8,504 bases of DNA, taken from assembly GCA_900772695.1 (NCBI GenBank), contig CAAGRO010000126.1, positions 1-8,504 of the forward strand. The letters are read 5' to 3'. The notes under the pieces are model-generated. The model did not search any database, had not been told where the DNA came from, and worked only from the letters and a program-made list of their open reading frames with translations. Positions 1-6,241 of this stretch are shown piece after piece (the stretch's first letter is position 1; every line of letters starts with the position of its first letter). The position numbers and the translations under genes are program-made. The DNA comes from an uncultured Oribacterium sp. (GTDB taxonomy: Bacteria > Bacillota > Clostridia > Lachnospirales > Lachnospiraceae).

Positions 1-2
1 CC

Positions 3-719
3 CTCAGCTACAAACTCCTTATCCCATTCACGCATCAGAGCGGTCTCGTTAGCCTTGAAGTCGCCTGCACGAAGGACCTCGCCGGAAAGAAGCTGCTCGT
101 CACCGCCGGCCCGACCCAGGAAGCCCTGGATCCGGTACGCTATCTCACGAATCACTCCTCCGGCAAGATGGGCTATGCGATCGCGAAGATGGCCATGCTC
201 CGAGGAGCGGAGGTCACACTCGTCAGTGGACCGACCGCCATCGAGCCGCCACACTTCGTCCACTTCGTTCCGATCACGACCGCACGCGATATGTTTGAGG
301 CCGTGACCTCCGTGAGCGACCAGCAGGACATCATCATCAAGGCTGCCGCCGTCGCGGATTACCGCCCGACGACCGTCGCCGACAACAAATTAAAGAAAAA
401 AGATGATCAGCTTTCCATCCCGCTCGAGCGAACCGACGATATCCTGAAGTACCTCGGCGAGCATAAACACCCGGGGCAGTTCCTCTGTGGTTTCTCGATG
501 GAAACAGAAAATATGATCAGTAATTCCAGAGCCAAGCTTGAGAAGAAACACCTGGACATGATCGCCGCCAACAACCTGAAGGTGAGCGGCGCCGGCTTCC
601 AGGGCGACACCAATGTCCTGACTCTGATTACACAGGATTCGGACGTATCACTCCCGCTCATGAGCAAGGAGGATGCAGCCATGGCGATCCTGGATAAAAT
701 TCTTCAGCTTACACACTAA
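3..719 (+). CDS. coaBC: Phosphopantothenate-cysteine ligase (CoaB domain, probably the C-terminal part of CoaBC), 5' partial
   Basis: CoaB couples 4'-phosphopantothenate to cysteine, using CTP in bacterial bifunctional CoaBC, in cytosolic coenzyme A synthesis. The reading frame is open from the left edge. Clear CoaB sequence starts near base 70 (KDLAGKKLLVTAGPTQEALD), followed by the nucleotide-binding stretch NHSSGKMGYAIA, the substrate-site motif AAAVADYRPTT, the KLKKKD lysine cluster and GFSMET. No start codon lies upstream of these motifs, and the first internal ATG (168) falls after NHSSGKMG, so the gene is truncated by the window. About 17 codons at the very edge (3-53) lack the Gly-Arg and Glu-Pro linker signature expected in CoaBC, so that stretch may not belong to the gene. 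The pantothenate genes that follow on the same strand support the call. I cannot see whether the CoaC decarboxylase domain is fused upstream. Confidence 0.9.
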   Translation, partial: LSYKLLIPFTHQSGLVSLEVACTKDLAGKKLLVTAGPTQEALDPVRYLTNHSSGKMGYAIAKMAMLRGAEVTLVSGPTAIEPPHFVHFVPITTARDMFEAVTSVSDQQDIIIKAAAVADYRPTTVADNKLKKKDDQLSIPLERTDDILKYLGEHKHPGQFLCGFSMETENMISNSRAKLEKKHLDMIAANNLKVSGAGFQGDTNVLTLITQDSDVSLPLMSKEDAAMAILDKILQLTH

Positions 720-938
720 GCTGCGGGCAATGTTGACGACCGGACACATCATCACCGTGCCGGTACCTCATCGGAGCCCTCGCTTTCATGTAACTGAAGG
801 TAACGCAAATCGCCGGATTTCCGGCACAACCATGTGAAGCGGACCAGAAAACGCTCCGCTTTCCATCACCGTATTGTATCCGTGAACGATCGATCTTCAT
901 CGCATCTGAAACGGAACGGTAACAAGGAGGAAACAAAA

Positions 939-1571
939 ATGAAAAACAACAAGTTCACTACTGCACAGCTCACCCTGCTCGGCCTGATGATCGCCATCTT
1001 ACTGGTGATGTCCTACACACCGCTCGGGTACTTAAACATTGGCCCACTCGCGATTTCGTTTAACGTGATCCCAGTGGCGATCAGTGCGATCGTACTCGGA
1101 CCCGTCGGCGGCGCAGTGGCCGGTGGCGCATTCGGCCTCACCAGCTTCCTGCAGTGCATCGGCGTCGGCGGAACCAGCGCGATGGGCGTCATGCTCTTCA
1201 GCATTAACCCGTTCCTCGCCTTCGTGCAGCGCTTCATCCCGCGTCTCCTCGACGGCATCTGCCTCGGCTACATCTTCCGTGGCGTACGTAAGGTCAGCAA
1301 TACCTATGTGGCTTGCGCAGTCACCGGCTTCTTCTCAGCCTTCCTGAACACCCTCTTCTTCATGTCTGCACTCGTCGGACTGTTCGGAAACACCGAGTAT
1401 GTTCAGAACCTGATGGGCGGTCATAACGTCATCGTCGGCTGCTGCCTCATGGTCGGCATCAACGCGGTCTGCGAGATGGTATCTTCCACCATCATCACCG
1501 GCGCGGTCGGCGCGGCTCTCTCCAGAGCGCACCTCATCACCGCCGCACAGATCAGCGCAGAAGCTGCGTAA
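939..1571 (+). CDS. panT: ECF transporter S component, probable pantothenate importer PanT
   Basis: This is a 210-residue, strongly hydrophobic protein of the size and helix content of energy-coupling factor substrate-binding (S) components, with about six membrane segments. It starts with a short basic stretch, then a small-residue-rich first helix (LTLLGLMIAILLVMS). A Gly/Ala-rich block follows (IVLGPVGGAVAGGAFGLTSF), and the last helix (IITGAVGAAL) ends close to the C-terminus. S components capture a vitamin and pair with a shared EcfA/A'/T module encoded elsewhere. The pantothenate assignment is by context: it sits between coaB and coaX. The start at 939 has a strong AAGGAGG at 924-930 with 8 nt spacing. 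The frame extends upstream to 834, but that part is basic, has no ribosome site and was excluded. The 219-bp gap after coaB suggests a separate promoter or leader, but I found no convincing one. Confidence 0.85.
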   Translation: MKNNKFTTAQLTLLGLMIAILLVMSYTPLGYLNIGPLAISFNVIPVAISAIVLGPVGGAVAGGAFGLTSFLQCIGVGGTSAMGVMLFSINPFLAFVQRFIPRLLDGICLGYIFRGVRKVSNTYVACAVTGFFSAFLNTLFFMSALVGLFGNTEYVQNLMGGHNVIVGCCLMVGINAVCEMVSSTIITGAVGAALSRAHLITAAQISAEAA

Positions 1572-1588
1572 AAATGTAACTTTTCCCT

Positions 1589-1690
1589 AAGGGAACACGG
1601 GGCCGGCAAATGATGCACAGTACTCCGAGACCGGCTTGATTCTACACGGTCTCTTCGTATGGCATCATTTGCCGGCCTTCCTGGTTCCTT
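1589..1690 (+). other. Long nested hairpin between panT and coaX (terminator or processing structure)
   Basis: A perfect 16-bp stem pairs 1601-1616 (GGCCGGCAAATGATGC) with 1662-1677. Nested inside is a 7-bp stem, GAGACCG (1627-1633) with CGGTCTC (1647-1653), with a 13-nt loop. Outside, AAGG-AAC (1589-1596, one bulged G) pairs with GTTCCTT (1684-1690). The T-run after it is short (TTTT 1689-1692), so it is a weaker candidate for a standard intrinsic terminator than the other hairpins here. It would separate the panT message from coaX, or control read-through. Confidence 0.7.
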
Positions 1691-1726
1691 TTACATTGGC
1701 ATCTAAATTAAAATTGAGAGAATACT

Positions 1727-2494
1727 ATGATTTTAGCGATTGATATCGGAAATACGAATATTGTGGTCGGCTGCATCGATGATCAGAAGACCTATTTCAT
1801 CGAGCGCCTCTCGACGGTTCGGACGAAAACCGAGCTGGAGTACGCCGTCGACCTGAAGACCGTCCTCGACATCTACCACATCAAGGGCAGCGACATCGAG
1901 GGATGTATCATCTCTTCCGTTGTCCCGCAGATCACGAACACCGCGAAGCTCGCGGCGGAGAAGATTCTGAAGAAGGACGTCATGGTGCTGGGCCCGGGCG
2001 TGAAGACCGGCCTCAACATCCTCATGGATCACCCGGGCCAGCTCGGTGCCGATCTCGTCGCTGACGCCGTCGCCGGTCTCAACGAGTATCCGGTGCCGTT
2101 CATCGTGATCGACATGGGCACCGCGACTACGGTTTCCGTCGTCAACAGCAAGAAGCAGTACATCGGCGGCATGATCCTGCCGGGTGTCCGCGTTTCTCTC
2201 GACGCCCTCACCGCCCGTGCCTCCCAGCTCAGCGGCATCAGCATCGACGCACCGAAGCACGTCATCGGAAAGAACACCGTCGAGTGCATGAAGAGCGGTG
2301 TCCTCTACAGCAGTGCAGCTGCCCTCGACGGCATCATCGACCGCGTCGAAGAAGAGCTCGGTGAGAAGGCCACGGTCATCGCCACCGGCGGCCTCGCAAA
2401 GAAAATCGTCTCCCACTGCAGACGGGACATCATCCTCGACGAGGACCTGCTCCTGAAGGGACTCCTCGTCATCTACGAGAAAAACAAAGCGTAA
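1727..2494 (+). CDS. coaX: Type III pantothenate kinase
   Basis: CoaX phosphorylates pantothenate to 4'-phosphopantothenate, the first step of coenzyme A synthesis, in the cytosol. The 255-residue product has the family's usual length and motifs of the ASKHA fold: the N-terminal phosphate-binding DIGNT (residues 6-10), the HPGQLGAD segment (102-109) with its catalytic-region aspartate, the second phosphate loop DMGTATT (129-135), the GGMILPGV stretch (147-154), and the ATGGLA adenosine-site motif (219-224). The start has only a modest ribosome site (GAGAG, 1716-1720). It follows panT by about 155 bp that hold a large hairpin, so it may be transcribed apart from panT or by controlled read-through. 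Together with PanT and CoaB it gives import, phosphorylation and cysteine addition in one cluster. Its stop codon lies inside the left arm of the terminator that follows. Confidence 0.97.
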   Translation: MILAIDIGNTNIVVGCIDDQKTYFIERLSTVRTKTELEYAVDLKTVLDIYHIKGSDIEGCIISSVVPQITNTAKLAAEKILKKDVMVLGPGVKTGLNILMDHPGQLGADLVADAVAGLNEYPVPFIVIDMGTATTVSVVNSKKQYIGGMILPGVRVSLDALTARASQLSGISIDAPKHVIGKNTVECMKSGVLYSSAAALDGIIDRVEEELGEKATVIATGGLAKKIVSHCRRDIILDEDLLLKGLLVIYEKNKA

Positions 2495-2521
2495 CGGCTT
2501 CGCCGTTACGCTTTGTTTTTT
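2481..2521. terminator. Bidirectional intrinsic terminator between coaX and the convergent dehydrogenase
   Basis: A perfect 18-bp stem pairs 2481-2498 with 2502-2519 around a 3-nt TTC loop (2499-2501). The right arm ends in TTTTTT and the left arm begins with AAAA, so it can work on both strands. The coaX stop (2492-2494) lies in the left arm, and the minus-strand dehydrogenase stop (2520-2522) lies in the T-tract. Confidence 0.93.
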
Positions 2522-3683
2522 ACAGTGACGCGCGGAAGATCGCGGCGATGTCCGCTTCCTGCAGCGGAGCCCAGGCTTCGTCGAGGCCCTCGAGCTCGGC
2601 GACGTGATGCGCCATCTCGTCGATGCGGCTGTCGTCGATGCCGACCTCGCGGAGGTGCATCGGGATGCCGAGGGAGGCGAAGAAGTCATAGGTCGCCTGG
2701 ATCGCCTGGTTTGCGATGTCGTAGCGATCCTGTGCTGCGTCGAGGCCGAAGACATTGACGCCGTACTTCGCGAGACGGTCGACGGTGTGGTCGTTCAGGA
2801 TGTGCTTCATCCATCTCGGCGTGATGATCGCGAGGCCCTCGCCGTGCGTGATGTCATAGTACGCGGACAGGGCATGCTCCATGCCATGGCACGGCCACAG
2901 GGAACGGCTGTTGCCGAGGGAGAAAATGCCGTTGCAGGCAAGTGTACAGTCGAGCATCATCTCGGCACGGGCGGTGTAATCCTCCGGATTCTCGACGCAC
3001 TTGCGGCCGTTCACCATGAGGCTCTTAAACGCTGCCTCCATCATGCCGTCGTTAAGGATCGAGGACTCCTCGCAGAAATACTGCTCCATGATGTGGTTGA
3101 TGGCGTCGGCGCAGCCGGCAGCCGTCTGCTTCTTCGGCACCGTGAAGGTGTAGGTCGGATCGAGGATGGATGCCTGTGGGAAAAGATGCGGATCCATGTA
3201 GCCGATCTTGTCGTTGGTCTCGGTTCTCGAGATCACGCCCCCACAATCGTACTCACTGCCTGTCGCCGCAAGGGTCAGGATATCCACCATCGGCAGCGCG
3301 TCCTGCGCAAGCACCTGACCACTGATCAGATCCCACGGCTCGCCGTCATACTTCGCGCCCGCGGCGATCGCCTTCGAACAATCGAGGACGCTGCCGCCGC
3401 CCACCGCGAGGATCACGTCGATCTTCTGCTCCTTACAGATCTTCACACCATCCAGCACACTCGGATCATACTTCGGATTCGGCTGAATGCCCGAAAGCTC
3501 ATAGATCTCGAAATCCGCGAGCAGCTCCTTCACCTTATCATAGAGCCCCATCCGCTTGATGCTTCCGCCACCATAGGTGAGCAGCACCCGCTTACCAAAC
3601 GGCTTCATCACCGCCGGAAGCTCCGAAATCACACCCTCACCGAAAATCAGCCTCGTCGGCGTTACATAATCAAAATTCTGCAT
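2520..3683 (-). CDS. Iron-containing alcohol dehydrogenase, butanol dehydrogenase / YqhD type
   Basis: This is a 387-residue group III metal-dependent alcohol dehydrogenase, the usual length of the BdhA/YqhD subgroup, which reduces aldehydes such as butyraldehyde, generally with NADPH. The N-terminal Rossmann-like half carries FGEGVISELP (residues 14-23), the GGGS nucleotide loop (38-41) and the second GGGSVLD loop (95-101). The C-terminal half holds the metal ligands D193, H197 (GCADAINHIME), H266 (WPCHGMEH) and H280 (ITHGEGLAI), in the spacing known for YqhD, so the enzyme looks intact. AAGAGGT lies 8 nt upstream of the ATG (complement of 3691-3697). It is transcribed convergently to coaX and divergently from the DUF2798 gene, with no obvious metabolic link to the pantothenate cluster. 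The precise substrate cannot be read from sequence. I use no symbol because bdhA, bdhB and yqhD are not separable here. Confidence 0.93.
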   Translation of the reverse strand: MQNFDYVTPTRLIFGEGVISELPAVMKPFGKRVLLTYGGGSIKRMGLYDKVKELLADFEIYELSGIQPNPKYDPSVLDGVKICKEQKIDVILAVGGGSVLDCSKAIAAGAKYDGEPWDLISGQVLAQDALPMVDILTLAATGSEYDCGGVISRTETNDKIGYMDPHLFPQASILDPTYTFTVPKKQTAAGCADAINHIMEQYFCEESSILNDGMMEAAFKSLMVNGRKCVENPEDYTARAEMMLDCTLACNGIFSLGNSRSLWPCHGMEHALSAYYDITHGEGLAIITPRWMKHILNDHTVDRLAKYGVNVFGLDAAQDRYDIANQAIQATYDFFASLGIPMHLREVGIDDSRIDEMAHHVAELEGLDEAWAPLQEADIAAIFRASL

Positions 3684-3787
3684 AACTGTTACCTCTTCTC
3701 TTCGTACGTTCTTTTAAAAAGTCTACTTCCTATATAGTAGCATTTTCGGAGAGAAAATCCTACGACTTCCATGTTCCCCAAAAAGTA

Positions 3788-3817
3788 CTTACACGCCGCG
3801 CAGATATATGCTAAAGT
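3788..3817 (+). promoter_or_regulatory. Candidate promoter for the DUF2798 gene
   Basis: CTTACA (3788-3793) is 18 bp from an extended -10, TGCTAAAGT, with hexamer TAAAGT at 3812-3817. Each hexamer matches 4 of 6 consensus positions. It lies in the 228-bp divergent spacer with the dehydrogenase gene and would leave a leader of about 90 nt. The same spacer has TGCTACTAT on the minus strand (hexamer 3734-3739) as a possible -10 for the dehydrogenase, without a good -35, and a 5-bp inverted repeat CTACT/AGTAG (3723-3740). This is weak evidence only. Confidence 0.3.
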
Positions 3818-3911
3818 GACGCGACAGACAATTTCACAGGTTTACATTGGAAACGCACACTCCTCCCGGATGATAACGAACAACACTGGCTTCACTACAG
3901 GAGGATTTTTT

Positions 3912-4364
3912 ATGCCGAAAACCAAGTTTCAGAATGTCGTATTCACCGCCATCATGGCCTTCGTCATGGTTTATGGGATGATCGTCTACAACATCGCCCT
4001 CAATACCGGCGGCGTGTCCACGATGTGCTTCCTCGCCGCTTTCCATGAAGTGCCGATCATGGTCCCGATTGCCTTCGTCCTCGAGCTCTTCGTGGTCGGC
4101 CGCATCGCCCACGCCCTGGCCTTCCAGGTCATGCGCCCGGATGACCGCCCTGCCTTCATCACCTACGCTATCTCCCTCTGCATCTGCACCATGATGTGCC
4201 CGATCATGAGCCTCATCGCCACCTTCCTCTTCAAGGACACCAAAAACTTCGGAACCTTCGTCCAGACCTGGGGCATGAACTTCCCGATGGCCGTCCTCTA
4301 CCAGATGTTCTACTGCGGACCGTTCGTACGCTGGATCTACCGCCACATCTTCACCGAGAAATAA
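3912..4364 (+). CDS. DUF2798 family four-helix membrane protein
   Basis: This is a 150-residue integral membrane protein of unknown function. It has a short polar N-terminus (MPKTKFQNVVF) and four predicted helices at about 8-30, 44-66, 82-106 and 118-145. The pattern FTAIMAFVMVYGMIVYNIAL, then a conserved polar loop (ALNTGGVS), and a third-helix segment CPIMSLIATFLF is characteristic of DUF2798 proteins of Clostridia. A basic C-terminal tail (RWIYRHIFTEK) follows. The start at 3912 has AGGAGG about 7 nt upstream (3899-3904). An in-frame upstream ATG at 3771 would add 47 non-conserved residues and was rejected. It is followed directly by its own terminator. The last codons, the stop region and the terminator recur near 7398-7450 in repeat copy B. 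I do not infer a function. Confidence 0.88.
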   Translation: MPKTKFQNVVFTAIMAFVMVYGMIVYNIALNTGGVSTMCFLAAFHEVPIMVPIAFVLELFVVGRIAHALAFQVMRPDDRPAFITYAISLCICTMMCPIMSLIATFLFKDTKNFGTFVQTWGMNFPMAVLYQMFYCGPFVRWIYRHIFTEK

Positions 4365-4370
4365 CTTCCA

Positions 4371-4400
4371 CGGTCGCCAATGCAGGCGGCCGTTTCTTTA
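4371..4400 (+). terminator. Intrinsic terminator of the DUF2798 gene
   Basis: CGGTCGCC (4371-4378) pairs with GGCGGCCG (4385-4392) over 8 bp including one G-U pair, with loop AATGCA, followed by TTTCTTTA. It starts 6 nt after the stop codon. The corresponding hairpin in copy B (about 7423-7446) has drifted and pairs less well. Confidence 0.8.
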
Positions 4401-4604
4401 TATCTCTTCGCTGAAAACTTCTATCTCCCATTCTCTTGCCTCACTCGCACTTCCCGACTTCGATCCCCGTGACACAATAGCCTGCCCCGAATAAAATGAC
4501 ATTACTCTATTTCGCTATATCGCCATTACATTCAAAAAGGCATTATTTTTTCCAGCTCGAGCACCCCATTTTTGCTTTTATGACGCAATAGCCCGATCTA
4601 GATG

Positions 4605-4635
4605 AAAAAGGCATTACCAAAAATAATGCCTTTTT
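4605..4635. repeat. Central hairpin of copy A (inverted pair of the GGCATTA motif)
   Basis: AAAAAGGCATTA (4605-4616) pairs perfectly with TAATGCCTTTTT (4624-4635) around the 7-nt loop CCAAAAA. With A-runs on the left and T-runs on the right it could act as a terminator on either strand. The inward-facing TGACGCAATA motifs at 4581-4590 and 4650-4659 lie symmetrically around it. Confidence 0.9.
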
Positions 4636-4673
4636 CTCTGCCCTGACTGTATTGCGTCACTTTTTTGAAAAAG

Positions 4674-4812
4674 ATAATGCCCTATTTTTTCAAGTCCCTC
4701 TACTGTAAAAAATCATAATGCCCTATTTTCCGCAAGCCCTCTATAGTAAATCTCAATAATGCCCTTTTTGTCGGTAGATCCCAATAGTAAATCTCGATAA
4801 TGTCCTTTTTCC
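4674..4812 (-). repeat. Tandem 41-bp repeat array, four units (copy A right arm)
   Basis: Four units have their TAATG cores at 4675, 4716, 4757 and 4798, exactly 41 bp apart. Read on the minus strand, a unit is AAAAAGGGCATTA, then about 4 variable bases, then ATTTACTATAGAGGG and about 8 less conserved bases. The two units nearest 4812 match this best. The two inner ones have a degenerate second half (for example TTTTTTACAGTAGAGGG). Confidence 0.88.
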
Positions 4813-4833
4813 TGTGCCATGCGTATTGCGTCA

Positions 4834-5076
4834 ATTCTTAGATTCCATAGTGTCCAGAGGCTGAATTTCGTGACATTTGTGAAAAGCCCGGCGATCATCA
4901 CTGCCCAAGAGCAATCCGAGTCTTCATTAACCCAACTGTGTGATAGGACTTTTTAACAGATGTATCAACAAGCTTCTTCGTTAGATGAATTGCTTCCAGT
5001 TTCATGAATTGATATGGAGCCAAATTCGGATTATCAGTGGCAGAGAATTTCTATATCCCAGACTCACAGATTTCTT
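4834..5076 (-). pseudogene. Spacer with a possible C-terminal gene remnant (frame 4898-5050)
   Basis: On the minus strand an open stretch of 50 codons from 5050 ends with TGA at 4898-4900. It reads with plausible protein composition (NPNLAPYQFMKLEAIHL, then KKLVDTSVKKSYHTVGLMK, ending ALGQ). Its only early ATG has no ribosome site, and the frame opens just after an upstream stop (5051-5053). It therefore looks like the tail of a broken gene, or chance. I do not recognise the family. It is in a different frame from the neighbouring nuclease-like gene. The rest of the spacer shows only traces of similarity to the sequence right of copy B (TGTCCA and GCTGAATT near 4851-4867). Confidence 0.3.
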
Positions 5077-5877
5077 CTACGCAAAGAAATAATCAATCAT
5101 GTGGTCGACGAGTCCAAGATCCAGTGGGCGCTCTTTCGTCTCGCTCGTGATGATCAGGTTCATCATCGGATAGTACCCAGATGATGCATACTCATGAAGC
5201 TTCTTCATAGCATGCTCCTTATAGCTTTCGTCATCCATCAGGCCCAGATGTTCCCAGTAGTAAATCTTCCCCGTCCGGGGATCCATAATGGTAAAATCCG
5301 GATATACCTTATGATGATCGAGCTGCAGTTCACACTCGTAGCGCACTGCCAATCCCTGCGCTTTTAATCTCGATGCGATATATGCTTCAGATTTTGAACG
5401 CACCTCGACTCCGAGCACGCTCTTGATTCCTACCTCGTTAGGAAATGGATTGGTCGGAAACTCTGCTCTCTCCCACTCCTGGTATTTCGTCGGTAATGCT
5501 GTAAGCCTGTCTGTATACTCCCGAATTTCAGGAACTTCAGCAATTCTCCTGTCTTTCCGCGACTCCACATTCTTGCAGACATTCAAATACATTTTCAAGC
5601 CTCTATACTCTTCCTTTTTGTCGATGAGTTCTTCTACACATAGCGTTTTTTCAATCATCCGCTGAAGCTTCGTCCTGTCCCGATTGGAAATATATCTTCG
5701 AACCTTCTTGTTTGTCATCGGATCCTTATATGCCTGATAGCAGCGGCGATGCCCATTCACGTTGTACACTACAAGTTTCCCTTCTGGAAGCAGCTTGATT
5801 CTCTTCTCCAGACTCTTGATTTCCTTGTCCAGATACTCAAAATCTCTCCGGGCAAGTTCTCTCGTCGTTATAGCCAT
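5077..5877 (-). CDS. PD-(D/E)XK nuclease-like protein
   Basis: This is a 266-residue cytosolic protein without membrane segments. The N-terminal half (1-110) is charged and helical, with a heptad-like stretch LDKEIKSLEKRIKLLPEGKL and the segment NGHRRCYQAY common in hypothetical proteins of Clostridia. The C-terminal half has the layout of a PD-(D/E)XK fold: E164 in RSKSEAYIASRL on the first helix, then P193-D194 (VYPDFTIMD), then E209 in IYYWEHLG, followed by a helix (KEHAMKKLHEY) and a strand (NLIIT). The usual Lys two residues after the second acid is replaced by Leu, so catalysis is unproven. The start at 5877 has AAAGGAA 8 nt upstream (complement of 5886-5892). A longer form from 5931 adds 18 residues without a good ribosome site. 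By eye the codon use is less GC-rich than in coaX or the dehydrogenase. It lies alone between the two repeat copies with the GIY-YIG gene, suggesting an accessory DNA-processing role (inference). Confidence 0.65.
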   Translation of the reverse strand: MAITTRELARRDFEYLDKEIKSLEKRIKLLPEGKLVVYNVNGHRRCYQAYKDPMTNKKVRRYISNRDRTKLQRMIEKTLCVEELIDKKEEYRGLKMYLNVCKNVESRKDRRIAEVPEIREYTDRLTALPTKYQEWERAEFPTNPFPNEVGIKSVLGVEVRSKSEAYIASRLKAQGLAVRYECELQLDHHKVYPDFTIMDPRTGKIYYWEHLGLMDDESYKEHAMKKLHEYASSGYYPMMNLIITSETKERPLDLGLVDHMIDYFFA

Positions 5878-6241
5878 AGTACATGTTCCTTTCTTTGAGA
5901 TGATCTTCGTGAACTCTGAAACTGAGTTCATTTACAATTCCATCCGAAACTTATCTCCCCGGAAGAACTCGGCATTTCATGTTTTTCAACTTGAAGCGAC
6001 CACGATCTCCCGGTGATTTCTCGAGTATCTATGAGTGTAACGTGACTTGTCGATTTTGAAAATGTCCGAAAACAGACTATAGTCCCGAAACAGACTATAA
6101 AAAGCGACGGATTTCAGCGAAATAAGCGCCTTTTCGCATCCAATAAATTTTTTTCGACGCCATCAATCCAGGTATTCAGCAGCACTCCGATCAGCCTTTA
6201 TTCATCATTCATCCTGCTTTGCTGAATGCCGATTTCAGATG
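5878..6241 (-). promoter_or_regulatory. 364-bp leader with a tandem 18-bp repeat, possible promoter or operator region
   Basis: No gene is supported here. On the minus strand two direct copies of TATAGTCTGTTT(T)CGG end with their CAGACTATA cores at 6073-6081 and 6091-6099 (plus coordinates), an 18-bp period. Each contains a TATAGT hexamer that could be a -10, but neither has a good -35. Two tandem sites upstream of the PD-(D/E)XK-like gene would suit a regulator. A 27-codon stop-bounded frame at 6117-6197 (minus) is too short to interpret. Confidence 0.35.

Larger units (their letters stand above)
4344..4833. repeat. Composite repeat, copy A
   Basis: This non-coding block of about 490 bp has a diverged direct copy at 7398-7879. 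Its left part (4344-4469) includes the last DUF2798 codons and terminator. The core (4470-4833) is bounded by TGACACAATA (4470-4479) and TATTGCGTCA (4824-4833), which act as short terminal inverted repeats. Inside, the motif (AAAAA)GGGCATTA occurs three times on plus (CATTA at 4500, 4541, 4612) and five times on minus (TAATG at 4624, 4675, 4716, 4757, 4798). TGACGCAATA also occurs at 4581-4590 on plus and, inverted, at 4650-4659. Spacings are regular: 31 bp (30 once) from TGAC to CATTA, and 41 bp between successive CATTA motifs on an arm. Similarity to copy B fades after the right boundary, with scattered matches to about 4880. No protein-coding sense is visible, and 41 is not a multiple of 3. 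Confidence 0.88.

Noticed and set aside
1733..2755. 340-codon minus-strand frame over coaX
   Set aside because: Shadow of coaX in GC-rich sequence: Asp/Arg/Ala-rich low-complexity product, no family pattern, and it crosses the terminator and the end of the dehydrogenase gene.
2604..3737. 377-codon plus-strand frame opposite the dehydrogenase
   Set aside because: The minus strand has all metal and nucleotide motifs of the dehydrogenase; the opposite frame is His/Arg/Val-rich without domain features or a ribosome site.
3834..4346. 170-codon minus-strand frame over the DUF2798 gene
   Set aside because: Asp/His/Glu-rich shadow of a clear membrane protein gene.
4495..4833. CRISPR array, suggested by regular 41-bp spacing
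   Set aside because: Conservation runs through most of each 41-bp unit, the units are degenerate, they face both ways around a hairpin, and no cas gene is present. It is a tandem and inverted repeat, not a repeat-spacer array.
4824..4833. TTGACG within TTGACGCAATA read as a -35 box
   Set aside because: No -10 hexamer lies 16-18 bp away on the same strand in the units, and the motif is defined by 31-bp spacing to CATTA instead.
4713..4901. 62-codon minus-strand frame (KGIIEIYYRGL)
   Set aside because: It lies in the 41-bp repeat array. The similar peptide in copy B (frame 7701-7892) comes from the repeat DNA, and the unit length is not a multiple of 3, so the frame is not maintained.
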